This document shows, piece by piece, positions 10,691 through 21,373 of a stretch of DNA of 30,000 nucleotides. The stretch is taken from contig CM022677.1 of assembly GCA_012295275.1 (NCBI GenBank), positions 3,064,928 to 3,094,927 of the forward strand, read 5' to 3'. The stretch's first letter is position 1. Every line of letters starts with the position of its first letter. Made by a program: the position numbers and the translations under genes. Under the pieces are notes generated by a model. It made no database searches. It saw only the letters and a list, made by a program, of their open reading frames with translations, and was not told the origin of the DNA. The DNA is from Chrysomallon squamiferum. Taxonomy: Eukaryota; Mollusca; Gastropoda; Neomphalida; Peltospiridae.

Positions 10691-11895
10691 GACTAAGACA
10701 ATATTTATACACATTGCTATTATTATTTTTTATATTCTTGTTGTTGTTGTTGAAAAGGATTTAACATGTGGCTCATTAGATATCAAACGTAACAAAATAA
10801 AAATAACACGTTTATTTTTCTGAAGTATAAACGTAATAATATATAAAAATAGAAAAATAGTAAGAAAATGCACAAATATTCTATGTTATTGTTTATACGG
10901 TTAAAAAAGTAATAACACACACACACATATGGACATACATACATACATTCACACATTACACATACAATGTGAGAGAATAATCTATAATTAACTCTGCTTT
11001 GAAGTGACAATAATTATCTGCAGTTTGAACTATTTGTTTACGCTCAATCTCTTTAACCAAAGATCGCCAGTGCAGTTTAGCGCGAATAGGGCGGGGATGG
11101 TGATATCGGGGTGAGGCAGAGAAGGGTGTGGAGTGTTTTTATAACTGAGACTGTGGAACATTGATGATAATTTTTTTTTGTACACTTTCCTCGTTTCTTT
11201 TATTCGTCGTATTAGTGTCATTACTCTATCGCTATGTCTCTGTATTCAAAACTAAATATTAGAAACTGAACATTAAGTATATCCTGAACAGAAACAAGTT
11301 TGCGTTGTCTAAAGATAATTTTCAAATAAAAGACAGGTTTACAACATTTTTTTTTTGTTGTTAAAGCGTTTAGAATTTATTATTTTAAATTTCTAAAATT
11401 TTATTTTATTTGATGTTACTTATTCTTGTACGTTTTATATAAATATTTAGTAAAATACAAATTTCGGAGTAGAAATGAACTGTTTTAAATGATCTTACTC
11501 AGTTTTCTTGTTCTTTCTTTCTATCCTCCTCTGCTTTCTCTATTTTTGTAAAGGTTTGTAGTCGAATCTTCTCAGTGTATTTCCTGACCAACCAGCAATT
11601 TTTATTTTGTTTATGAGTAAATACTGTGTGTTTTCTGTTTCGTAATTATATATTTCAGCTACAAACACATATTAGCTACACTTTCTGATAGAAAGTAAAT
11701 CGCATAAAAATAATGAATAAATGAATGTTATTGTTGTGTTCTTCTTTTTTATTGCTGTTGTTTATTTTATTCATTACAACAACGCAACAACAACTACTAC
11801 TACTACCACCCTGTTGTTGTTGTTGTTGTTAAAGATACCAGACCAGTTACCTTTACTCTTGGGAGTTCTGGATTTTCCAGTTTTTTTTCACCAAG
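10691..11895. other. Unassigned DNA with a small GC-rich patch
   Basis: At about 11075-11145 there is a GC-richer patch with gcgcgaatagggcggggatg, which contains an SP1-like GC box. The rest is AT-rich, with (TTG)n near 10738-10752 and 11812-11830 and (CTA)n near 11791-11806. No exon could be supported. Confidence 0.5.
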
Positions 11896-11899
11896 GCCA

Positions 11900-11909
11900 C
11901 ACACACACA

Positions 11910-12004
<95 letters not shown>
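11900..12004. repeat. (CA)n microsatellite, about 52 units
   Basis: A nearly perfect CA repeat with a single early interruption (CAAACA at about 11909-11914). Open frames through it are artefacts. Confidence 0.98.
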
Positions 12005-12006
<2 letters not shown>

Positions 12007-12199
12007 TATTAAGGCATTATAAAGATAATGTTTTTGAAATACGAAAATGTTATCACCAAAAAAAAACCAGAAAAAAATACATCGGTTTCCTATGAATTAA
12101 ATGGTTACATTGTCCTTTTTTCAAACTCATTTAATACTGTATTGTACAATGTCAACTAGGGACTGGCGAAGTTGTTAACGGTGTAAGGGAAATAACTCT

Positions 12200-12324
12200 A
12201 ATAAGGTTACATCGAACACGTGACGGGCACCTGTTTTTTTTTTGCCCGCCATATTTAAATGTACGTGTGAAGTGTAGAGTTTTACTCGGAAGCAAGGATT
12301 AATATTTGGTGCTATCAAGTTGTT
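12200..12324 (+). promoter_or_regulatory. Possible promoter upstream of a short first exon
   Basis: This block contains CACGTG and CACCTG E-boxes (about 12218-12232), a T9 run, and GCCCGCCATATTTAAATG with a TATTTAAA TATA-like core (about 12250-12258), 65-75 bp before an ATG. It is CG-containing against an AT-rich background. No direct evidence of transcription is available. Confidence 0.3.
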
Positions 12325-12375
12325 ATGGATTTATGTTCATGTTATCAAGTTATCATGGATTTTAACGATTTAAAG
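12325..12375 (+). CDS. Possible first coding exon (17 codons) with strong donor
   Basis: ATG at 12325 opens a frame reading MDLCSCYQVIMDFNDLK, which ends exactly at a consensus donor, AAG|GTATGT (12375/12376). A second in-frame ATG lies at 12355. The exon is partly a ~30-bp tandem duplication of the phrase atcaagtt-nn-atggattt. If real, the hAT element and its satellite would sit in the first intron. The peptide is too short to recognise and no second exon was found. Confidence 0.28.
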
Positions 12376-12381
12376 GTATGT

Positions 12382-12765
12382 AACTTATGGCATGAAACAA
12401 ATTGAAAATTAAGAAATAGTGTCAAGTTATATCACTTTATTACTATTACTAGTATTAGGTCTGTTAAATAATTCATTAATTGTTTTTTCATTACCTCGAT
12501 TAAGACTTCGCAATTTCACTGTTAGATGAAAAACAAAAGATAAGTGTCTCTCACTTCGAAAAAAAAAAAAGGATATCTAGATCAGATGTTTAACTTTGTT
12601 TAAAATATTACCAAAATGCGACTGTCGACGTTTTTAAAAATATTTACATTAAGTAGGTTACTAGGTATGTGGACAAATTTTTCAAACCACACAAATCTGA
12701 AAATAAATAAGACAGTTGGGTAGAGCTTAAGCACTTATTATCGTCCAGTTAAACACTATTTAAGT
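12382..12765. other. Flank left of the hAT insertion, nothing assigned
   Basis: AT-rich sequence without an exon or repeat that I can define. The bases directly left of the insertion (aacactatttaagt) should continue into gtttgtcaccgaaaatgtct on the right in an allele lacking the transposon. Confidence 0.55.
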
Positions 12766-12773
12766 CATTAGAG
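12766..12773. repeat. Left target-site duplication CATTAGAG
   Basis: This is identical to the 8 bases at 14491-14498 and directly abuts the left transposon terminus. Eight base pairs is the standard hAT target-site duplication length. Confidence 0.92.
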
Positions 12774-13014
12774 CAGTGGTTCCCAACCATTTTAGTACCA
12801 TGCCCCACCTTTTTATCACAATTTTCTTCATGCCCCCCCCCGTTAATTGTTTAGTATGATATAACAATATCAGTTTTGAAGAAGCATAACATAAAACATT
12901 GTATCTTTCAAATAAAACTAAAGGTTTTAACTTCAAATTTAATGAAATAAAATCCATTTTATAATGTGTATAACATATCTACCATCAGATTAAATAAATT
13001 CAATTACAATTCAA

Positions 13015-14345
13015 TTAATGAGACTCATGAGCCTGATGTCTACTGCAGAGAGATTTTATCAGAGGCAGAATTTTTTAAAATTTTAATCTCAAGTCGCCTC
13101 TTTTAGTGATATTCACAGCACTAAATCCACTTTCCCATAAGTATGATGATGGGAATGATAACAGTAGTTTTCTTGCCAAACTACTTGTATTTGGATATTT
13201 AGTTCATGTTTCTTCACAGAGCCACATCATTGTTCCTTTTATTTTGAACAGGGCTTTAATCGAGTCATCATTTTGTAATTCTGAAAGTTCTCCTTGATAC
13301 TCGATGGTCACATCTGACAGATCCACTAACAATGGCTGAGTCATCCAAGATGGATAATTAATTTCTTTCAAATCAGAAAATCTGAAGTTGAAATTGCTTA
13401 CCATTATTTTTAAGTGCTCCACAATAACAAGACAAGTAGCATTTATTCAGCCAAGAAAATTATATTCAAATTTTTTTACAAATATTTTCTTGGGATAATT
13501 CCAGAAATGATATAAAGCCAAATATCTTGGCCTTTGAATTAACAAGAATCATATTTGTTCCTTGGAGCTCCTTATTTAAGACACTGAGTTTTTCAAATAT
13601 ATCTGCTAAATAACTGACAAGTGCTTCACCATCAACTGTCAGTAACAGGGTCATATGAGGCTTGTCAGCCAAGAACTCACTAAGAATATCAAATAATTCC
13701 ATGAATCTTTTCAGGCAATTCCCCTTTGTTAACCACCTTACATCAGTATGAAGTAATCTTACACAGTCTGCATTTTGATCCTTGCAAAATTGTTTGAAAA
13801 GATGCTCGTATTTGGCATTAGCTTTTATAGTGTTGATGTATTTTATAACTGCATTCAATGTCTCGTTTACAACAGGGGCAACTTTTTTGGAAACTAAATT
13901 CTGTCTATGAATAACACAATGCACTAACAACATTTGGGGATTGTTGTATTTCAATAATTTTAAAACTCCATTTTTCTTGCCCATCATCACTGGAGCACCG
14001 TCTGGAGCACCGCCTGCAGCACAAGATATAATGTTCTCCATTGGTATCTGCTTATCATCTAAATATGTTTTCAATTTCTTATATTATATCAATTGCAATA
14101 GTGGTGGTTTCTAATGCTTTGCAAAATAGCATATCCTCAATAAATTCTCCATTACAAACATATCTTACATAGGCCAATAACAGAGCTTCACTATCTCTTA
14201 CAGTTGATTTGTCCAACTGTATTGAAAAATTTGTATATTTTAATTTTTCAACAAGTTGTACTTCTACATCACAACTCATTTCATCAATCCTGCTACTAAC
14301 AGTATTATTACTGAGCCGCATGCTTTTGAGATCTAGATTGTACAA
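13015..14345 (-). pseudogene. Decayed hAT transposase (ZBED5/SCAND3-like)
   Basis: All three minus frames are needed to follow one protein. Segment one (14345-14079) has LSNNTVSSRIDEM and FSIQLDKST, the latter holding the first catalytic Asp context. A 1-nt shift at about 14078 leads to segment two (14074-13466), with GAPDGAPVMMGKKNG, LVHCVIHRQNL, HTDVRWLTKG, YLADIFEKLSVLNKELQG and FGFISFLEL-like blocks. Another shift leads to 13422-13204 (FRFSDLKEINYPSWM, ELSELQNDDSIKALF). After an in-frame TGA at 13204-13206 the same frame continues as FPSSYLWESGFSAVNITKRG, the hATC dimerisation block, then past a TAA at 13075-13077 to the original end near 13015. The expected CTDGAP motif is altered by a small GGTGCTCCAG duplication. 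The N terminus is missing. It cannot encode an active transposase. Confidence 0.92.
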
Positions 14346-14375
14346 GCTGTTGTGCTCAGTTAGGTTGTAATTACA

Positions 14376-14420
14376 ATTTTACCCTATAAATTTATATTTT
14401 TTACCCATGTAGGGTAAAAT
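14376..14420. repeat. 10-bp inverted repeat inside the hAT element
   Basis: attttaccct (14376-14385) and agggtaaaat (14411-14420) form a hairpin with a 25-nt loop. It lies between the truncated transposase and the right terminus, where the internal deletion must be. It may be a scar or a small nested element. Confidence 0.7.
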
Positions 14421-14460
14421 AAAAAACTACGTTGATATTACTATATTTTTCATATTGCCC

Positions 14461-16725
14461 CCTTTTATTACTGAATTGTGGGAATCACTGCATTAGAGGT
14501 TTGTCACCGAAAATGTCTCTATTTTAACATTCCCCCCTTTTATTACTGAAGTGTGGGAATCACTGCATTAGAGGTTTGTCACCGAAAATGTCCGTATTTT
14601 AACATTCCCCCCTTTTATTACTGAATTGTGGGAATCACTGCATTAGAGGTTTGTCACTGAAAATGTCTCTATTTTAACATTCACCCCTTTTATTACTGAA
14701 TTGTGGGAATCACTGAAGGTTTGTCACTGAAAATGTCTCTAATCACTGCATTAGAGGTTTGTCACTGAAAATGTCTCTATTTTAACATTTTTAACATTCC
14801 CCCTTTTATTACTGAATTGTGGGAGGTTTGTCAATCACATTCACATTAGAATTGGGAATCACTGCATTAGAGGTTTGTCACTGAAAATGTCTCTATTTTA
14901 ACATTCCCCCTTTTATTACTGAATTGTGTGAATCACTGCATTAGAGGTTTGTCACTGAAAATGTCTCTATTTTAACATTCACCCCTTTTATTACTGAATT
15001 GTGGGAATCACTGCATTAGAGGTTTGTCACTGAAAATGTCTGTTTTAACATTCCCCCCTTTTATTACTGAATTGTGGGAATCACTGCATTAGAGGTTTGT
15101 CACCGAAAATGTCTCTATTTTAACATTCACCCCTTTTATTACTGAATTGTGGGAATCACTGCATTAGAGGTTTGTCACTGAAAATGTCTCTATTTTTAAC
15201 ATTCACCCCTTTTATTACTGAATTGTGGGAATCACTGCATTAGAGGTTTGTCACTGAAAATGTCTCTATTTTAACATTCACCCCTTTTATTACTGAATTG
15301 TGGGAATCACTGCATTAGAGGTTTGTCACTGAAAATGTCTCTATTTTAACATTCACCCCTTTTTTATTGAATTGAATTGTGGGAATTGCATTAGAGGTTT
15401 GTCACTGAAAATGTCTCTATTTTTGTCACATTCACCCCTTTTATTACTGAATTGTGGGAATCACTGCATTAGAGGTTTGTCACTGAAAATGTCTCTATTT
15501 TTTAACATTCCCCCTTTTTATTACTGAATTGTGGGAATCACTGCATTAGAGGTTTGTCACTGAAAATGTCTCTATTTTTGTGGGACATTCACCCTTTTAT
15601 TACTGAATTTTATTACTGTTGGGAATCACTGCATTAGAGGTTTGTCACTGAAAATGTCTCTATTTTAACATTCACCCCTTTTATTACTGAATTGTGGGAA
15701 TCACTGCATTAGAGGTTTGTCACTGAAAATGTCTCTATTTTAACATTCACCCCTTTTATTACTGAATTGTGGGAATCACTGCATTAGAGGTTTGTCACTG
15801 AAAATGTCTCTATTTTAACATTCACCCCTTTTTGTGGGATTACTGAATTGTGGGAATCACTGCATTAGAGGTTTGTCACTGAAAATGTCTCTATTTTAAC
15901 ATTCACCCCTTTTATTTGTCACTGAATTGTCTCTAATCACTGCATTAGAGGTTTGTCACTGAAAAAAATGTCTCTATTTTAACATTCACCCCTTTTATTA
16001 CTGAATTGTGGGAATCACTGCATTAGAGGTTTGTCACTGAAAATGTCTCTATTTTAACACATTCATTACTGAATTGTGGGAATCACTGCATTAGAGGTTT
16101 GTCCTCATTTTTTAACATTCACCCCTTTTATTACTGAATTGTGGGAATCACTGCATTAGAGGTTTGTCACTGAAAATGTCTCTATTTTAACATTCACCCC
16201 TTTTATTACTGAATTGTGGGAATCACTGCATTAGAGGTTTGTCACTGAAAATGTCTCTATTTTAACATTCACCCCTTTTATTACTGAATTGTGGGAATCA
16301 CTGCATTAGAGGTTTGTCACTGAAAATGTCTCTATTTTAACATTCACCCCTTTTATTACTGAATTGTGGGAATCACTGCATTAGAGGTTTGTCACTGAAA
16401 ATGTCCTATTTTTTAACATTCACCCCTTTTATTACTGAATTGTGGGAATCACTGCATTAGAGGTTTGTCACTGAAAATGTCTCTATTTTAACATTCACCC
16501 CTTTTTATTACTGAATTGTGGGAATCACTGCATTAGAGGTTTGTCACTGAAAATGTCTCTATTTTAACATTCACCCCTTTTATTACTGAATTGTGGGAAT
16601 CACTGCATTAGAGGTTTGTCACTGAAAATGTCTCTATTTTAACATTCACCCCTTTTATTACTGAATTGTGGGAATCACTGCATTAGAGGTTTGTCACTGA
16701 AAATGTCTATTTTAACATTCCCCCT
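14461..16725. repeat. 75-bp minisatellite built from a hAT terminus, its TSD and host flank (~29 copies)
   Basis: The phrase ccttttattactgaattgtg starts at 14461, 14536, 14611 and 14686, a strict 75-bp period. Each unit is: the last ~30 bp of the hAT right end ending GGGAATCACTG, the duplication CATTAGAG, then gtttgtcactgaaaatgtct and ctattttaacattcacccc. Roughly 29 copies reach 16725. The first copies have CACCGAAAATG and CATTCCCCCC, whereas most later ones have CACTGAAAATG and CATTCACCCC. The last copy runs out as attccccctctgtctttg, which I take as native flank. Several units are internally shuffled (about 14700-14860, 15360-15385, 15580-15625, 15825-15845, 15905-15950, 16050-16110). Confidence 0.95.
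14491..14498. repeat. Right target-site duplication CATTAGAG
   Basis: This matches 12766-12773 exactly and follows the right terminus directly. It is also the first of about 29 copies of this octamer carried by the adjacent array. Confidence 0.9.
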
Positions 16726-17025
16726 CTGTCTTTGTTAATAATCAAGCTTTCTTGATGAAATTTTCAGTGAAGACCAATGCCAATCTCTGCTATCGGTTAT
16801 ATTTGTAAAAATTAAAAAGAAGTTATTAATTAAGGTACCAGCAGCCTAACAAACATAATCAGACAAAGCTATTAAAAGTGCAGATTTTGTCCATTTCCCG
16901 TGACTCCCAAATCCCTTCTGTAAAATTTAACATGAAAAACAATTACACTCAAATACAGATTATTATGCACTCTTTTAAATGGTGATTTTTTTTTTTTTTT
17001 AAGTGTTAAATCAGTAGTTTGTATG
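16726..17025. other. Unique flank right of the 75-bp array
   Basis: No gene is seen. An oligo-T tract lies at 16987-17000. A minus-strand open frame from 17141 into this region follows a local duplication and is not supported as a gene. Confidence 0.55.
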
Positions 17026-17170
17026 GTGTCTTCCCATCTGGTAGAATTCCCAGTTTGTATAATTCCCATTTCGTAGAAAAAGCTGGTCTCCCTCAATGGT
17101 GTCTTCCCATTTGGTAGATTCCCAGTTCGTATAATTCCCATTTCGTAGAAAAATCTGGTTTACCGCAATA
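17026..17170. repeat. 73-bp tandem duplication, two copies
   Basis: gtgtcttcccatctggtaga (17026) and gtgtcttcccatttggtaga (17099) begin two units. Both continue through cccagtt-gtataattccc and atttcgtagaaaaa-ctggt. The copies differ by about 10% and one base of length. Confidence 0.92.
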
Positions 17171-18690
17171 CCTGATTACCTCTGAATACAATGAACTTGG
17201 CATGTGCATACATCTGGTTTCTTTCTAACATTCAGAGGCGGAGCACATTGTTCCTAAATCGATTATGTAACATCAGCTGAAAGCAGAATAAGCTTTCACT
17301 GCTCATTTGTTGTAGATTTGTTACTTTTTCATTATTATCATCATCATCTTCCTCTTCCTCATTATCATCATCATAATCATCATCATCAACATTATTATTA
17401 TTATAATATTATTATTTAAACTGGTCATTTCTAATTCATTAAAATTTCCTTTCCATTACAAAACAAGCGACCAGTAATAAACAATTTTACAAAATTTCAT
17501 CTATTAAAAAAAATAATAAATAAATAAAAGAAAAGTAAAAAGCGGCACGATGTGTTTTTATTAATGCTTATGGCTTGCTTCTGTAAAAGAAAACGACAAA
17601 AATATAAATAATAACATATTTTACATATGAGTAATTTACTTATATTCAGTAAATAGAATGTAAACGTTTCATTTATCATTAACAGTTCGAATTCAACCAT
17701 ATTCAACTTAAACATGTTCAAGATATCTGTTACTGATCATATTTATGTTATGCACACATACATTCACATTGTGCACATATACAATATATGTGACATAGTA
17801 TATTAATAGTGTGTATACTAAATATATTATGAACTGCAAATACTTTAGCTATGACTGAAAAAGTTTATATGAAGGACCCAAATCATTGGGATTACTTTTT
17901 TTTTATTACTTTTTTTAGTTTTATTTATTTTTATTTTTTATTTTTTAGTTTTTGTACTAAACACGTTGTCCTTAGGCCTGGACAGTTTTATTTTAATATT
18001 TGCACCTGGATTTATTCATTATGCAGGAACACACAATTATCTGAATCGAGATGAAAGAGGTATTTTAATTTTTGTGATGTGGAATAAAGTGTGTGTGATA
18101 TCAGTTATTATTTTATGTGTCCTGCCATTATATAACAATGTCTGCACATCGTTCGTTTCAAACCTGAATCACTTCTTGCTGTAATGTTATCACTGCAGAA
18201 TGAAGACAGAGTAATGGGAAGTAGACTTCATATTCTTCATGGTTTTTCCATTGTGTTTTGTGAATAAAACTGTTTATAAAACTTTCAATACAGATGGACA
18301 ATGGTTTATTTACAAATATATGTTCTCCATGGCCTCTGGAGTATTGTGACAGAGACAACAGTCTCATTTTAATAAATAATTGATGTTAGATTCTTTAAAA
18401 ATTATACAAGTGATGGCGAAATGTTGTTTTGTGGGACCCTCTGTCGCCTGCATGTCTGCTAAAGTTGCAAACAGTCTCGGCACCACTCCTGGGACAGGAA
18501 TGAGACTCCTAAGTGGTCTTTTCTAGGCAATAAAAGGAGAGGTTGCGTTTTGGTTGGAGAAGATCAGTTTTACACTCGTACAGGACAGACGTTATATAGA
18601 TTCAGCTAACTTAGTGACAGTGGCAGGTTTACACAAGGTAGAAATCGTATTAATGAAGAAACCCAGTAATGGAGATACACCAACATACCC
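17171..18690. other. Unassigned DNA
   Basis: It contains (ATC)n/(ATT)n repeats at about 17330-17420 and T-rich runs near 17895-17950. Short open frames at 17497-17721 (minus), 17851-18184 (plus) and 18158-18367 (minus) show no domain, signal peptide or bounded exon that I can defend. The part from about 18400 to 18690 adjoins the pseudogene on its right and may be its decayed 3' portion, but I lose the homology there. Confidence 0.5.
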
Positions 18691-18699
18691 TGTGTTGGC

Positions 18700-21373
18700 A
18701 AGATCACCACGAGGATCACCCTTGCTATCCACAAACCTCATTTTGTTCATCTGCACTACTATGTTTCCAGCCAAACAGTCTGTCCCTTTAAGTTTCTTTT
18801 CTGCTTCACATATCTTTAGAGCAGCACAAGTTGTTGTTGATATTGAGTCCAACGGATGCAAATGGCAATTTAATTAATTGAGTGTTTTGCTCCACGTTTC
18901 ATTCAGAAGCTGAATTGCAGCATGATTTGCAGGGCATCAATCAGTACGGGTATTGGAAATATTAGAAATTGTTTTTGTTCTCACAGTTTGATAATCATCC
19001 TCATGAAATTTTGAGTATGTTCTAGTAAGTTCTTAATGGAGTCAGATATGTGCTCATGGTAATCATCAGCAGTCCCACCAGCCAGTTCGTCAACTGCAGC
19101 AACATAACAGTTCTCTGTGTGGCAATGTGGACACTTTTACACGTGTGCCTCCTGTGTTGTGGCGTCAAACCCAAGTGTGCAGCTTTTATTCTCAATTACA
19201 GCTTCAGCTGCCTGTAATTCAGTTATTACTCCACATTCCCTTGTCATTGCCTCAGTAGGGTTCTGTGTGGGATGTCCTTCAGTGGAACACAACATCGCAA
19301 AACAAACTTCTGAAGAAGAACAGGGATATTGCTGGTTGGCACCTGATTTACAATGGCATCAAATGCCATCATTCTTAGATCTGCAGAATAGACCTTTCCA
19401 TTATACTTTGTCAATTTTAGTTTATTAACCGACTCATGAAGTTTTTCTTCCAGCAGGTTTTATCTCTGGAGATCAATTATCTCCTTTTGTTTTAATTCAA
19501 GTTTTATTTTACGTTCAGAAATTTCGTTTGTGGAAGAGAGCAGAATTTCCGATTCAGTTTTTATTATTTTTTTTGCTGTGGTACTTTTTCAGTTGTTCAT
19601 AGCTTTTTTAAAAGTTCGACAGAGCAGATTTTGTCTCATGCATAACCTTTGAAACAGTACTTTCTTCTTTAAGTTTTGCTATCTGCCTGCTCCTCTTTCC
19701 GTCTGATTGTTTGGCTGAATGATTTTACACATCCCTTTTTCTTCTGCTGTGCTCTCACATCTCAATGTGTGTAGACCTTTGAAGCTGTAGCTGTTTTAGT
19801 CTCATATTTGTTAAGGAGTTATTTAATAACTTGCATGACTGGCACTTTTTGTTTGTCTGCTTTTCATGGGTGATTTTGTCAATATTTGAATGGCAAATTC
19901 CTTTGAATCTTCTCCCCAGTATGAACTGTTGTCCAATAAACTGTGTGGTTCTGGGGAAGTAGTAACGTATTGTGGGTTGCAGCTCGGTCCAGGTTGGGGC
20001 TCATTTTGTTTTCCGGGTACATTCTCAACATTACAGATTTCCATCAGGAAACATTTTTCAGAACACAAACACATAAATTTGGTAAATTGTACAGCATAAG
20101 CCAGATTTCGAAACTTATCAAACTGGTACACAACTTTCTTTACTTCAGCAGAAAGTCTCAACACAGTAGGGTTAGGAGACATGACTACATAATTCACTAA
20201 CTGTTGCTGTTCGACTGTTATCACAGCTAGTGTAAATATAAAGCAAGTGTCCTTTCAAAAACTCATCTGTTGCAGGAACTGTGGAATACTTTTCTTGCAG
20301 ATGCTGTCTACCTAAGTTTGTTTGTTTAAATCTAATTAGGCACTGTTTCTTTTTACATTTGGTAAAAAAAATAACCCAGTATCTGGGTCTTTCAAATGAA
20401 TCCCATGTCTGGCTTCATTGGCAGCTTCTAGCTTTATGATGTGGCATTGTAGTTTGTTATTTTCCATTTCAAGATTTTCCTTCCGTCTTCTTTCTGCTTT
20501 TCGAATAGATTGTACGTAGCAGACGGACATGTTGAATGGAAAGTGCTGCTACCTTGTCTCTTGTTTTCTGTGCGAGACATTTTCATTCCAAGATTCTCAT
20601 TGTGTCGTCGAGCTAAAACAAGTTGTCTTCCCCAACATTCAAGTTTTAAGTTAGCTTCTGGTGTATTTGGGGATGGGAGGTCTGGAACTGGATTTGAGTC
20701 AAATGCAGGGACAAATGGTATCACTCTAACTGAATTAAGAGCTGTGTCACCACAATCTTGCCACTGTTGCTCTGCAATTTTCTTAATTCTTTCATTATTT
20801 TCTCCAACATAATTTTGAATTTGGGTTGGTAATGTCTGTTCTTGGTATGTCAGTAAACCAAGAGTGTAAGTGATGAGATGGTAGCTTCTGCTTCCTGCAG
20901 AAATGTTCAAGTTCTGTCAGCAAGCTATTGTTGGGAGAAGAATTCCTGCATTTCAATGATCCTTCTAGCAAAGCTTGCCTTGTCAAGCCAGCTTTAAAAC
21001 AAAAATTTCCAATACCTTCAGTATCCACCAACTTTTCAAGGAAGCCTGCAGCTTCAACTGGAGTCTGTATTTTCAGAAATGTTGTTGAGGCACATTCTGT
21101 TAAATACTCAGTTGATAGGCTACTGATGGACTAGTGAATTTCCTGATAAATTTTTCAGTCTCTTCCCATGTCTTGTTGCCTTCTTCTTTCAGCAGTTTCA
21201 CTTGTACCAGAAGTCTGTTCATGATTTCCACATTCTTGACTTCTTTTCTTCTTCCTTTGCCTGTCTGCAGGAAAGCACTCTTCTAATTTCAATACAAATA
21301 AATCAGTGGAATTAATGTCACTGCAGGAATGTTTCACCCAGCTGCAGTATATATATAGTTTAAAAGTTAACAA
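18700..21373 (-). pseudogene. Decayed multicopy transposase-like protein gene
   Basis: One degenerate coding sequence can be followed through several frames. From 21373: ECFPADRQRKKKRSQECG. Then 21031-20795: GIGNFCFKAGLTRQALLEGS. Then 20910-20434: QNYVGENNERIKKIAEQQWQ and CWGRQLVLARRHNENLGMKM. A coiled coil follows at 20530-20336 (ERRRKENLEMENNKLQCHI). Segment 20224-19823 has a Cys-containing stretch, FMCLCSEKCFLMEIC. A second coiled coil then leads into KVYSADLRMMAFDAIVNQVP (about 19300-19410). After frameshifts come LGFDATTQE (about 19150-19176) and CHLHPLDSISTTTCAALK (about 18815-18870). From memory, LRM.AYDAIVNQVPT, LGFDATTQEG and HLHPLDSI blocks belong to a large family of uncharacterised proteins in fish and invertebrates. 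I infer an RNase H-like transposase core. In-frame stops and shifts make it non-functional. I recognised no element termini. Confidence 0.6.

Larger units (their letters stand above)
12774..14490 (-). mobile_element. hAT-superfamily DNA transposon, 1717 bp, non-autonomous by decay
   Basis: The left end begins CAGTGGTTCCCAACC, and the right end read inward begins CAGTGATTCCCACAA. These agree at 11 of the first 12 bases and have the form typical of hAT termini. A perfect 8-bp duplication, CATTAGAG, flanks the element. The transposase remnant inside is on the minus strand (13015-14345) and lacks the N-terminal part, including any BED finger, so the copy is internally shortened. About 145 bp of non-coding DNA separates the remnant from its 5' (right) terminus and holds a 10-bp inverted repeat. 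The right terminus is also the seed of the 75-bp array next to it. Confidence 0.92.

Noticed and set aside
11721-12095. 124-codon plus-strand frame with a poly-His-Thr stretch and its antisense Cys-Val frame
   Set aside because: They are driven by (CA)52 and neighbouring (CTA)n/(TTG)n tracts.
12760-12957. 65-codon minus-strand frame at the left end of the hAT element
   Set aside because: It lies across the transposon terminus and non-coding subterminal DNA. The true transposase end is upstream, at about 13015.
16872-17141. 89-codon minus-strand frame with repeated ETSFFYEMGIIQTGN-like peptide
   Set aside because: It follows the 73-bp two-copy duplication and a poly(T) tract. No domain.
18554-21134. 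Plus-strand frames at 18554-18877, 19117-19428, 19890-20200, 20510-20812 and 20928-21134
   Set aside because: They are antisense to the decayed transposase-like coding sequence, whose minus-strand blocks read as conserved protein.
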